A DNA stretch of 21,468 nt from Candidatus Altimarinota bacterium (GCA_027028725.1 JALVIB010000079.1:1-21468), one strand, 5' to 3'. Shown: positions 14,223 to 21,330, counted from the first letter of the stretch. Translations and numbers: made by a program. Notes: generated by a model from the sequence alone, not told the origin.

Positions 14223-14548
14223 AAGCAGGAGATGTCGTTATAGTTCCATTCCCTTTTTCTGATTTGAGCTCGGGAAAGGTCCGACCAGCCCTAATTGTTT
14301 CTGGGAAAGATTTCAATAAGTCGCGAAATTTTTTGTTGGTCGCAATTTCTACTAAACCGGGAATAAAAGAGCTGTCTGTGCCTTTATCTCAACAAAATTT
14401 GTCAGTCGGAGAATTACAAAAATCCTCTTTTATCCGTTTACAAAATATTTTCACACTAGAAAAACGAATGGTGATTAAAAAAGTTGGCGTGCTAAATAAT
14501 GATTTTTATCAAAAAATCAGAGAAAAACTGGTTGGAATTTTGGGATAG
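14219..14548 (+). CDS. MazF/PemK family toxin, predicted endoribonuclease
   Basis: A 109-residue protein of normal length for the family. It starts with GDVVIVPFPFSDLSSGKVRPALIVS, the PemK-like barrel signature with the conserved basic K-x-RP; then FLLVAISTKP and SSFIRLQNIFTLEKRMVIKKVG, where a serine/threonine and arginine usually serve RNA cleavage. Such toxins cut mRNA at short sequences and slow growth. The pairing with a Phd-type rather than MazE-type antitoxin is known from other hybrid modules. It ends TAG, with a sense motif 9 bases later. Confidence 0.9.
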   Translation: MKAGDVVIVPFPFSDLSSGKVRPALIVSGKDFNKSRNFLLVAISTKPGIKELSVPLSQQNLSVGELQKSSFIRLQNIFTLEKRMVIKKVGVLNNDFYQKIREKLVGILG

Positions 14549-14571
14549 AATAATTTTTCGCGGGATTTTTC

Positions 14572-14698
14572 AAAATCACCCCCCGCCCTCTTTCAAAAAA
14601 GAGGGAGCTAAAGGAAAGTGTTTTATTGTTTTTTATTTCTGTTTCTCCTGCTGCGAGCCTCCCCCTTTCGTTTAAAGGGGGATTGAGGGGGATTTCCG
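14572..14698. repeat. Two G/C-run palindromes between toxin and serS
   Basis: The first copy has ACCCCCCG, CCCTCTTTCAAAAAAGAGGG. The second has CCCCCTTTCGTTTAAAGGGGG-like arms, then GGGGGATTT. The gap 14549-14725 is bounded by motifs (14559 and 14714), one at each convergent gene end. No gene is seen here. Confidence 0.65.
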
Positions 14699-14725
14699 GA
14701 AAGAAGCTGAAAATCCCGCGAAATT

Positions 14726-15985
14726 TTACCGCGCTTCAATCTTCTCAAATCCACAAAATGGTTGCAGAACTTTCGGAATTAAAACCGAGCCATCTGCCTG
14801 TTGAAAGTTTTCCAAAATTGCAACTAGCGGACGACTAGACACCGCTGTTCCGTTTAAAATATGGGCAAACTGCGTTTTCCCATTCTCATCTTTATAGCGA
14901 ATATTTAACCGGCGCGCCTGAAAATCAGTACAAATTGAAGTTGAAGTCATCTCACGAAATTTTCCCTGTCCCGGCAACCACGCTTCTAAATCGTATTTTT
15001 TCGCGGCGGAAATCCCCAAATCCCCGCAACAAACATTCACTACTTGGTAGGGAATTTCTAATTTTTTCAAAAGATCTTCCTCGATTTCGCAGATTTTTTC
15101 GTGTAATTCTGTCGATTGTTCTGGTCGGCAAAAAATGACCATTTCCACTTTTTCAAACTGGTGTACGCGAAAAATTCCTTTGGTATCTTTTCCGTAACTT
15201 CCTGCTTCTCGGCGAAAACACGGCGAATACGAAACATACATTTTCGGTTTTGAAAGGTCCAAAATTTCCCCCGCGTGAAACGAAACCATCGGCACTTCCG
15301 ATGTCCCGATAAGGTATAAATCGTCTTCGCCCGGATTAACGCAGTAATTTTCGTCATGCGCAAAATATCCCGTTCCTTTAATCGCGTCCACTTTGGTCAA
15401 AAACGGCGGAATCATCGGATCAAATCCTTTTTTCGCGACTTCGGTGAACGCCCAAAAAATCAAAGCGCGTTGCAACATTGCCAGCTTCTTTTTCAAAAAA
15501 TAAAACCGCGAACCAGCAACTTTCGCACTTCTTTCGGTGTCCAAAATGTCTAATTTTTCCGCAATTTCCCAGTGTTCTTTTGGTTCAAAATCAAATTTTG
15601 GTTTCTCGCCTTCCATTCGCAAAACCACATTTTCTTCATCAGATTTTCCATCTGGCGCGTCTGGATGGGGCGGATTTGGCAGGAGGAGCAAGATAGAATC
15701 CCGCGAATTTTTAGCTTCTTGAAGTTCTTTTTCAGCTTGCTTTTTCTCGGTAGAAACCTTTTTCATTTCGTCCAAAAGTGCCATTTTTTCATCTCCCGAA
15801 AGTTGCGGGATTTTTTTGGAAACTTCGTTCTGTTGTGCGGAAAGTTGCTCTACTTTTTGCAAAATTTCGCGGTATTTTTTATCTAATTCCAAAAGTTCAT
15901 CAATTTTCGCGGGATTTACACCTTTCCGCGCTAATTTTTTCTTAAATTCATCTGTTTTTTCGCGGATTTGTCTGAGATCAAGCAT
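14726..15985 (-). CDS. serS: Seryl-tRNA synthetase
   Basis: Charges tRNA-Ser. The 419-residue length is normal. The N-terminal coiled-coil arm (about 1-105) binds the long variable arm of tRNA-Ser. The class II catalytic domain follows, with GTSEVPMVSFHAGEI, motif 2 in PCFRREAGSYGKDTKGIFRVHQFEKVEM, and motif 3 in NGTAVSSRPLVAILENFQ. Motif copies in the arm at 15699 (NSRDSIL) and 15908 (NPAKIDE) lie on the coiled coil's exposed face or tip by position. The TAA stop abuts a perfect sense motif. TATACT 24 bases upstream of ATG is a likely -10. Confidence 0.97.
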   Translation of the reverse strand: MLDLRQIREKTDEFKKKLARKGVNPAKIDELLELDKKYREILQKVEQLSAQQNEVSKKIPQLSGDEKMALLDEMKKVSTEKKQAEKELQEAKNSRDSILLLLPNPPHPDAPDGKSDEENVVLRMEGEKPKFDFEPKEHWEIAEKLDILDTERSAKVAGSRFYFLKKKLAMLQRALIFWAFTEVAKKGFDPMIPPFLTKVDAIKGTGYFAHDENYCVNPGEDDLYLIGTSEVPMVSFHAGEILDLSKPKMYVSYSPCFRREAGSYGKDTKGIFRVHQFEKVEMVIFCRPEQSTELHEKICEIEEDLLKKLEIPYQVVNVCCGDLGISAAKKYDLEAWLPGQGKFREMTSTSICTDFQARRLNIRYKDENGKTQFAHILNGTAVSSRPLVAILENFQQADGSVLIPKVLQPFCGFEKIEAR

Positions 15986-16020
15986 TTTTACATTTTAAAA
16001 ATCGCCCAAAGTATAAGTTC

Positions 16021-16190
16021 TTTACAAAAAATTGAAAATTGAAAATCCCGCGAAAAATTCAAACACCTCTTTAATTCTCCTCTTTATCTAAAGAGGAGAG
16101 AAATAAGAATTCATTTTTATTCCCCCCTCTTCAGATGAAGAGGGGGCGGAGGGGGTGTTTGACAAAAAATTTCGCGGGATTTTAGCTTTT
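16021..16190. repeat. Repeat cluster between serS and the S41 protease genes
   Basis: The 301-base divergent gap holds motifs at 16046 and 16173 facing each other around two G/C-run palindromes (16068-16101 and 16121-16160; the latter has CCCCCCTCTTCAGATGAAG then AGGGGG). TAGAAT at 16258-16263 is a possible -10 for the protease gene. I see no gene in this stretch. Confidence 0.6.
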
Positions 16191-16286
16191 AATCTTTTAA
16201 GCATTTGAGCTTTTTGACTTCCCCAAAAAATTTCTCGCGAAATCTGAAAATCTAGTCTAGAATTTACGCGACTAATTTTTTTACCG

Positions 16287-18233
16287 ATGAAAAAAACTTT
16301 GCTGGCTTTACTTTCAATTTTCCTTTTAACACCGACTTTTGCGACCACAATTCAAATTCAGAATCCCGAACAGACTAAAGCTTTACCGCAATATTTTCGC
16401 GATGTTTCGGCTAAATCAAAGTTGAATATTGCTATTGATTCGGCAATTTCTCGCGGGATTTTAGAGAAAGGAAGTTTCTTTCGTCCGGATTCGGAAGTGC
16501 CGGCGGTGATGTTTCTAGATGTGCTTCTACGCGATGCGGGGATTGAGTCAAAATCCCGCCGCGCCCCGCAAGGCGGTGGCGAATTTTCTGATATTTTAAA
16601 CGAGGCAGTTGCGCAAGGATTTATCGATGAAAAAGTCGCGAAAAATCTCAAATTCGACACGCCTTTGACGAAATTACGCGTACTGAAGGCCATTATTAAA
16701 AGCAAAAAACTGCTTCCACCGCGTTATGTTTCCAAAAAATTTCGCGGGATTTTCCCTAATGCGAACCTTGTGAAAGCCAAAGATTTGCCATATCTGGAAA
16801 CGGCGGTCGCTTCGGGGATAATTAGCGAAGCGGAACTGAAATTCCTGCGACCTAACGATTTAGCAACTCGGCGGGAATTTATCACTTGGATTTACAATTA
16901 TAACGATCACGGAACGCGGAAAATCCGCTTGGAAACTGATCCCGTTTTTCAAAGAAACCAACGCGCTTTTCGCTATAATTCTGGGCTAAAACCGCGATTT
17001 TCCATTGAGCGCCGAAATGCGCAATTAAAGAAAATTCGCGAAAAACAAAAATCCTCACCGCGGAGCGGGACGCAGCGCGAAAAAAAGGGACAATTAACGA
17101 TTAAACCGCTTCAAAAAACGGAAAACTTAATTCGAAGATCGGTTAGAAATCCGTTCCCAGGGAAAGATGTCATCGATGAAATTTATGACGAAATTGTTGA
17201 AAATTATCGTTTTGCCGATGATTTAACGCCTGAAAAAAAGCAAGAAATGCAAGACCGCGCATTTTCCGCTTTGGTGCAGGCGGTTGGGGATAAGTATTCC
17301 GTCTATATTCCGCCGAAAAAATCCGCGAAATATTTGAATAGTTTGGAAGGAAAATTTGAAGGAATCGGAGCGTATGTGGAAATGGTTGACGGGAAATTTA
17401 CGATTATCGCGCCAATTAAAGGTTCGCCGGCGGAGGAAGCGGGTTTGCAAGCGCAGGATATCGTGACCAAAGTTGACGGAAAAGATGTGGAAGGAATGGC
17501 GATTGGGGAAATTGTTGATTTGATTATGGGACCGGCGGGAACCAAGGTTGATTTGGAAATTTCGCGCCGCGCCCCGCAAGGCGGTGGGGATTCTCAAAAA
17601 CTAAATTTCACTATCACGCGGGCGAAAATTACCGAGCCGGCAGTTGTTTTGAAATGGGAAAAAGGCGTGCCGATTATTGAAATTCACCAGTTTAACAACG
17701 ACACAATCAAGTTGCTGAACGAGATTTTACCGGAAATTCTCGCGAAAAAACCGCGCGGTTTGGTGCTTGATTTACGAAACAATCCGGGCGGACTTTTGTC
17801 GTCAGCGATTGATGTGGGGAGTTTGTTTTTGAAAAAAGACGATGTCATTTTTTACACTCAAGATCGTGTTTCGACAACTCCTTTTGTAGTAGAAAAAGAC
17901 GGAATTTTGCAGAATTTTAAGAACATCGTGGTTCTACAAAATCGTGGAACGGCTTCGGCTTCAGAAATTCTAATCAGCGCGCTTCAAGATTACGGAAAAG
18001 TGAAAATTGTCGGAGAAACTTCACTCGGGAAAGGAACAGCGCAAAATGTTCACGATTTAAAAAACGGCGGACTTTTGAAGCTGACGGTTGCCAAATGGCT
18101 CACACCGAAAAAACGCTGGATAAACGAAAAAGGAATCACACCTGATGTAAAAGTTGATAATCCAACTCCGGAAGAACGTCGACGAAAAATTGATAAACAA
18201 TTAGACGCCGCTATTCGGGAGGTTTTGTATTAA
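16287..18233 (+). CDS. Secreted C-terminal processing peptidase (S41) with SLH-like repeats
   Basis: A 648-residue secreted serine protease. A signal peptide (1-20, ending TFA) is followed by an N-terminal region (about 35-200) with three SLH-like repeats (FRDV...AIDSAISRGILEKG...FRPDSEVP), which may bind the cell wall or S-layer. Next come an S41 N-terminal helical region (about 285-340), a PDZ domain (about 355-445, GIGAYVEM...SPAEEAGLQAQDIVTKVDG) and the catalytic domain. Likely catalytic residues are S559 (GTASASEIL) and K582 (SLGKGTAQ). Three 21-bp repeat cores are in frame, at residues about 92-98, 257-263 and 427-433, within the first SLH-like region, a linker and the PDZ domain. The stop TAA opens a perfect motif. 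Confidence 0.9.
   Translation: MKKTLLALLSIFLLTPTFATTIQIQNPEQTKALPQYFRDVSAKSKLNIAIDSAISRGILEKGSFFRPDSEVPAVMFLDVLLRDAGIESKSRRAPQGGGEFSDILNEAVAQGFIDEKVAKNLKFDTPLTKLRVLKAIIKSKKLLPPRYVSKKFRGIFPNANLVKAKDLPYLETAVASGIISEAELKFLRPNDLATRREFITWIYNYNDHGTRKIRLETDPVFQRNQRAFRYNSGLKPRFSIERRNAQLKKIREKQKSSPRSGTQREKKGQLTIKPLQKTENLIRRSVRNPFPGKDVIDEIYDEIVENYRFADDLTPEKKQEMQDRAFSALVQAVGDKYSVYIPPKKSAKYLNSLEGKFEGIGAYVEMVDGKFTIIAPIKGSPAEEAGLQAQDIVTKVDGKDVEGMAIGEIVDLIMGPAGTKVDLEISRRAPQGGGDSQKLNFTITRAKITEPAVVLKWEKGVPIIEIHQFNNDTIKLLNEILPEILAKKPRGLVLDLRNNPGGLLSSAIDVGSLFLKKDDVIFYTQDRVSTTPFVVEKDGILQNFKNIVVLQNRGTASASEILISALQDYGKVKIVGETSLGKGTAQNVHDLKNGGLLKLTVAKWLTPKKRWINEKGITPDVKVDNPTPEERRRKIDKQLDAAIREVLY
16550..16587 (+). repeat. 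Motif split by in-frame 21-bp core (S41 gene, copy a)
   Basis: AAAATCCCGC (16550-16559) and GAATTTT flank core 16560-16580. The peptide is RRAPQGGGE. Confidence 0.8.
17048..17083 (+). repeat. Motif split by in-frame 21-bp core (S41 gene, copy b)
   Basis: AAAATCC and CGCGAAAA flank core 17055-17075, the TCC-loop version in opposite orientation. The peptide is SPRSGTQRE, so the same family is read in a different frame from copies a and c. Confidence 0.75.
17557..17593 (+). repeat. Motif split by in-frame 21-bp core (S41 gene, copy c)
   Basis: AAATTTCGCG (17557-17566) and GGATTC (from 17588) flank core 17567-17587. The peptide is RRAPQGGGD at the end of the PDZ domain, before the strand KLNFTITR. 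Confidence 0.8.
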
Positions 18234-18263
18234 AATTTCGCGGGATTTTCTAAATTAACAATA

Positions 18264-18298
18264 CTTCCCGCCCCAGGGTTTCTCGCACGATGGCGGGA
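18264..18298. other. Hairpin-forming stretch after the S41 gene
   Basis: CCCGCC and GGCGGG form a 6-bp stem with a long loop (CAGGGTTTCTCGCACG inside). A T-rich stretch follows at some distance, so it may be a weak terminator or another dispersed repeat. Confidence 0.3.
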
Positions 18299-18320
18299 TC
18301 TCTTCTTTTTTCAAATCCCC

Positions 18321-18375
18321 CTTTATCAAGGGGGAAAACTAAGGAATTATTTTTATCAAATTCCCGCGAAATTTT
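18321..18375. repeat. 55-bp direct repeat, left copy
   Basis: The copy runs from CTTTATCAAGGGGGAAAACT to a motif end TCCCGCGAAATTTT. It matches 19000-19054 at 51 of 55 positions in the same orientation. Its last base is the first base of the unknown gene's stop codon. Confidence 0.85.
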
Positions 18376-18926
18376 TAGTATTTTATATTATTAAATTTTG
18401 ATACACCTCTATTGATTTTATTTTTTTTGTTTTCTGAAGTAATCTCATTAGTTCTTTCTTCAACTTTTTTTGTTGATTTGTTTATAACCTCAAAAATTAG
18501 GTTATCAAAATGTTTCTCTAATTTTTCCTTACTAACAGGATTAAATTTATATTCTGCTGCTTTTTCTATAACCCCTTTCTTTGCTTTACTTAGATTTCCT
18601 CCTTCATTAAGAATAAGTTTCTCACCTTTTATTTTAAACCCTAATGCCTTCTCAAGTCTTTTTAGTAAATTATCAAAATCTTTTTTGGTTTTTATATTTT
18701 TTACATCAACTTCTATCCTATGCAAAAGACCTTCTTTGTGGCCTTTGTTTTTCCCATCATCAAAACAATTTCCTTCTTCCATAGCTGTAATTAATTTTTC
18801 AATCTCTCTAAATATCTCTGCTTCTTTATCAACATATTTACCGCTACCCGCAATATCTGCTGCAGAAGATATAAATGTTCTTTTTATATCAAAGTCTTTG
18901 TATGAAATCTGGGGATATCTTGACAT
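18375..18926 (-). CDS. Unknown protein between direct repeats
   Basis: I do not recognise this protein of 183 residues. It is soluble, basic and rich in Lys, Glu, Asn and Ile, with predicted helices in the second half (EKLEKHFDNLIFEVINKSTK) and a hydrophilic tail. The codons are very A+T-rich, and the gene contains no copy of the window-wide motif. I chose ATG 18926, preceded by ATATAAA. A GTG at 18953 in frame would add nine residues and sits where a leaderless mRNA would start, 6 bases after TATAAT (18965-18960). The gene fills the space between two 55-bp direct repeats, which suggests arrival or loss as a cassette. Confidence 0.6.
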   Translation of the reverse strand: MSRYPQISYKDFDIKRTFISSAADIAGSGKYVDKEAEIFREIEKLITAMEEGNCFDDGKNKGHKEGLLHRIEVDVKNIKTKKDFDNLLKRLEKALGFKIKGEKLILNEGGNLSKAKKGVIEKAAEYKFNPVSKEKLEKHFDNLIFEVINKSTKKVEERTNEITSENKKNKINRGVSKFNNIKY

Positions 18927-18959
18927 TTTATATGGATTAAAAACTTGATTCACATTTAA

Positions 18960-18985
18960 ATTATAAAAACAAACAAAAAAGTCAA
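18960..18985 (-). promoter_or_regulatory. Possible promoter of the repeat-flanked unknown
   Basis: On the minus strand, TTGACT (18985-18980) and TATAAT (18965-18960) are separated by only 14 bases. The hexamers are good, but the spacing is poor. Confidence 0.35.
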
Positions 18986-18999
18986 ATCTTTTTAACCTT

Positions 19000-19054
19000 C
19001 TTTATTAAGGGGGAAAACTAAGAAATAATTTTTATCAAAATCCCGCGAAATTTT
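19000..19054. repeat. 55-bp direct repeat, right copy
   Basis: It matches 18321-18375 with four mismatches and the same orientation, 679 bases away. It ends in a perfect motif that directly follows the T-run of the rplO terminator. Confidence 0.85.
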
Positions 19055-19082
19055 AAAAAAGACAGATCTAAAACCTGTCTTT
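19055..19082 (-). terminator. Intrinsic terminator of the ribosomal protein run
   Basis: On the minus strand, AAAGACAG and CTGTCTTT form an 8-bp stem followed by TTTTTT, starting 29 bases after rplO. The hairpin resembles the dispersed palindrome at 633-653. It ends the operon before any secY or adk gene. Confidence 0.75.
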
Positions 19083-19110
19083 ATTAGTTATTCTGTAAAC
19101 AAACCCTAAA

Positions 19111-19554
19111 TTAAGCTGAAATAACTTTTCCACCAGCTTTTTCTACAGCTTTTTTCGCGGATTCTGAAATAAGTAATTCTGCACCAATTTCTAGTTTTTT
19201 ACTAAGTTCCCCATCACCTAAAATTTTTACCTTGGCGTTGTTTTTGTTGATTAATTTTAGTTTAATCAATGTTTCAAAATTAACTTTGTCGCCGTCTTTA
19301 AAATTACTTTCTAAATCAGAAATATTTAAAACTTGCGCTTCAACGCGGTTTGGATTTTTAAATCCTCTTTTTTTCGGCATGTGTGCCAAAATTCCACTTT
19401 GTCCTCCTTCAAATCCTAAACGAACTCCTCCACCAGCTCGCGAATTTTGTCCACCACATCCACGACCAGCGAAAGTTCCTTTACTCCCATTACCTTGTCC
19501 TTTTCTCATTTTCGCTTTTTTCGCGACTTTCGGTGCCAAATCATGTAATTTCAT
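19111..19554 (-). CDS. rplO: Large ribosomal subunit protein uL15
   Basis: A 147-residue 23S rRNA-binding protein of normal length. The N-terminal extended loop is rich in Gly and Lys (GQGNGSKGTFAGRGCGGQNS), followed by the globular domain with GFEGGQSGILAHMPKKRGFKN. It is separated from rpsE by 3 bases, so no rpmD lies between. The start ATG has no Shine-Dalgarno sequence, so coupled translation from rpsE is likely. Confidence 0.96.
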   Translation of the reverse strand: MKLHDLAPKVAKKAKMRKGQGNGSKGTFAGRGCGGQNSRAGGGVRLGFEGGQSGILAHMPKKRGFKNPNRVEAQVLNISDLESNFKDGDKVNFETLIKLKLINKNNAKVKILGDGELSKKLEIGAELLISESAKKAVEKAGGKVISA

Positions 19555-19557
19555 CTT

Positions 19558-20316
19558 TTATTTCTTGTTAGTTGATTTTTTCGCCACCGCCTTGCGGGGC
19601 GCAGCGGGTTTTTTGTCCGCTTTTTTGGTAGTTTTAGTTTCTTTCTCTTTTTTCGCGGGTTTTTTGTCTTCTGTTTTTTCTGTCACTACTTCTTCTTTTT
19701 TCTCGCGAAATCCCGGATTTTGTTCTGTAGAAAGTTCTTGAAGAGCTTTCAAAGTCGCTCTGGTAATATTCAAAGCGTTTCGTGATCCGTGCATTTTTGA
19801 TAACACATTTTTCACTCCCGCTAGTTCTAAAATCTTACGAACCGCTCCACCAGCAATAACTCCTTTACCTTTTGGTGCTGGCAGAAGTAAAATTTGTGAC
19901 GCTTTAAATTTCCCTTTAATCTCGTGAGGAATACTTTCTGTCACATCGTCCAAAGAAATTTTAATTAAATTTTTCTTCGCGGCGAAAACTGCTTTTTGAA
20001 TTCCACCAAGAACTTCTCCTGATTTCCCAATTCCAAACCCAACTCGTCCTTTTTTGTCTCCAATTATAACCGCAATTCGGAAACGCATTCGGCGTCCACC
20101 TTTAACCACACGAGTAACTCGCGCAATTTGAATGATTGCTTCTTCAAATTCTTTTGGTTCTTTACGGCGTCGTGCCCCGCGTTGATTTCCTCGTCCGCGT
20201 CCACGACCTCTATTTTCATCCTTTTTTCCCGCGAAATTTTTCTTTTCTTCCGCTGGTTTGTTTTCTACAACTTCTGTTGTATTTTCTATTGTTGCCGTTG
20301 TTTTTTCTTCAGTCAT
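19558..20316 (-). CDS. rpsE: Small ribosomal subunit protein uS5, extended at both ends
   Basis: A 30S protein at the decoding and mRNA-entry region. The core (about residues 55-205) has the S5 double-stranded RNA-binding part with VVKGGRRMRFRIAVIIGDKK and VGFGIGKSGEV, then LLPAPKGKGVIAGGAVRKILELAGV. The total of 252 residues exceeds the usual 160-170. The N-terminal 50 residues include an Arg/Gly-rich stretch (RGRGRGRGNQRGARRRK), and the C-terminal 45 form a Lys/Ala-rich tail. The tail includes a 21-bp repeat core (residues about 238-244), so it has grown partly by repeat insertion. Confidence 0.95.
   Translation of the reverse strand: MTEEKTTATIENTTEVVENKPAEEKKNFAGKKDENRGRGRGRGNQRGARRRKEPKEFEEAIIQIARVTRVVKGGRRMRFRIAVIIGDKKGRVGFGIGKSGEVLGGIQKAVFAAKKNLIKISLDDVTESIPHEIKGKFKASQILLLPAPKGKGVIAGGAVRKILELAGVKNVLSKMHGSRNALNITRATLKALQELSTEQNPGFREKKEEVVTEKTEDKKPAKKEKETKTTKKADKKPAAPRKAVAKKSTNKK
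19576..19614 (-). repeat. Motif split by in-frame 21-bp palindromic core (rpsE tail)
   Basis: TTTTTTCGC and GGGTTTTTT flank core 19585-19605, the AAG-loop version. The peptide on the coding strand is KPAAPRKAVAKK. Confidence 0.75.
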
Positions 20317-20346
20317 TTTAATTTGGAGTAATTTTTCTCAGGAATA

Positions 20347-20688
20347 CTAAAATTCCAGTCCCGCTTTCCGAGCGGCATCAGCCAAAGCTTTAATTTGGCC
20401 GTGATATTTATAACCATTTCGATCAAATGATATTTTTGTAATTTTCGCGGATTTTGCGAGTTCAGCGATTTTTTCACCAACTTTCTCCGCTGCTTTAATT
20501 CCAGTTTCTTTAAGTTTTAAACCATTTGCTCCACAAACAATTTTTCCTAAAGAATCATCCATAATTTCCGCGTAAATTGTTTTATTGGTTTTACGCACAA
20601 TTAATCGTGGTAAACCAGAAATACGCGCTTTGGCGTGAGTTCTACGAGCTCGCGCTAATCTTTTTGTAACCTTTTTAAGTGTTGTCAT
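20347..20688 (-). CDS. rplR: Large ribosomal subunit protein uL18
   Basis: Binds 5S rRNA. It has 113 residues, typical length. A basic N-terminus (KKVTKRLARARRTHAKA) is followed by RLIVRKTNKTIYAEIMDD and the C-terminal ISFDRNGYKYHGQIKALADAARKAGLEF signature. It lies 11 bases after rplF and 30 bases before rpsE, all on the minus strand. The start ATG follows an A/T-only stretch with no Shine-Dalgarno sequence. Confidence 0.96.
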   Translation of the reverse strand: MTTLKKVTKRLARARRTHAKARISGLPRLIVRKTNKTIYAEIMDDSLGKIVCGANGLKLKETGIKAAEKVGEKIAELAKSAKITKISFDRNGYKYHGQIKALADAARKAGLEF

Positions 20689-20699
20689 TTTAAATTATT

Positions 20700-21248
20700 T
20701 TATTTAGCAGCAGATTTACCGGCTTTTCGTACCACATGTTCTCCAACATATCGAATACCTTTACCTTTATATGGTTCTGGTTTTTTCAAGGCACGAATAT
20801 TCGCGGCAACTTGACCAACTTTTTGTTTATTAATCCCAGAAATAATCACAATTAAAGGATTATCTTTATCAATATCCATATCTACACCTTCAACTTTCTT
20901 AAATAAAACCGGATGAGAAAATCCTAAACGAAATTCTAAATCTTCACCTTTTTTCGCGACTTTAAATCCAACTCCGCGAATTTCTAATTTTTTCTCAAAT
21001 CCGTTAGTTACACCTTCCACAGCATTAGCCAAAAGACTTCGATAAAGTCCTTGACGCGCATAATTAACTTTTTCTTCTTTAGTAACTTTCACATTTACCA
21101 CTCCTTCATCTTGTTCAAAAGAAACATACTCAGATTCAAAAGGAAGTGTAATTTCTCCTTTTTTACCTTTAATAATAAGTTCATCTTGATTGTAAGTTAT
21201 TTCAACTCCATCCAACAGAACTACCGGTTTTTTTCCAATTCTAGACAT
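20700..21248 (-). CDS. rplF: Large ribosomal subunit protein uL6
   Basis: Binds 23S rRNA near the factor-binding site. It has 182 residues, normal length, with MSRIGKKPVVL at the start, two related alpha-beta halves, and the C-terminal signature EPYKGKGIRYVGEHVVRKAGK. It is first in this transcript; the usual upstream rpsH, rpsN and rplE are not in the 220 bases before it. It has its own promoter and a hairpin-rich leader. Confidence 0.96.
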   Translation of the reverse strand: MSRIGKKPVVLLDGVEITYNQDELIIKGKKGEITLPFESEYVSFEQDEGVVNVKVTKEEKVNYARQGLYRSLLANAVEGVTNGFEKKLEIRGVGFKVAKKGEDLEFRLGFSHPVLFKKVEGVDMDIDKDNPLIVIISGINKQKVGQVAANIRALKKPEPYKGKGIRYVGEHVVRKAGKSAAK

Positions 21249-21254
21249 TTTATA

Positions 21255-21297
21255 GGATATTAAGTATCCGCGGCATCCCTTTTTTGGGGATTATGCC
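21255..21297 (-). promoter_or_regulatory. Structured leader of the rplF operon
   Basis: On the minus strand the predicted mRNA begins with a hairpin: GGCA and TCCC pair with GGGA and TGCC (21297-21272), with a 3-base bulge and an A-rich loop. A second small hairpin, GGATA and TATCC (21269-21255), lies just before the ATG. The position fits translational autoregulation or 5'-end protection, which is inferred only. Confidence 0.45.
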
Positions 21298-21302
21298 TCG
21301 CG

Positions 21303-21330
21303 ACTTTATGAATTAAAAACAGATTGTCAA
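21303..21330 (-). promoter_or_regulatory. Promoter of the rplF-rplR-rpsE-rplO operon
   Basis: On the minus strand, consensus TTGACA (21330-21325), a 16-base spacer and TAAAGT (21308-21303) place the start near 21296. A motif (core 21356) lies upstream. The rest, 21331-21468, is A+T-rich with no gene that I can see. Confidence 0.55.

Noticed and set aside
19555..19557. A hidden rpmD between rpsE and rplO
   Set aside because: Only 3 bases separate the two genes, so there is no room.
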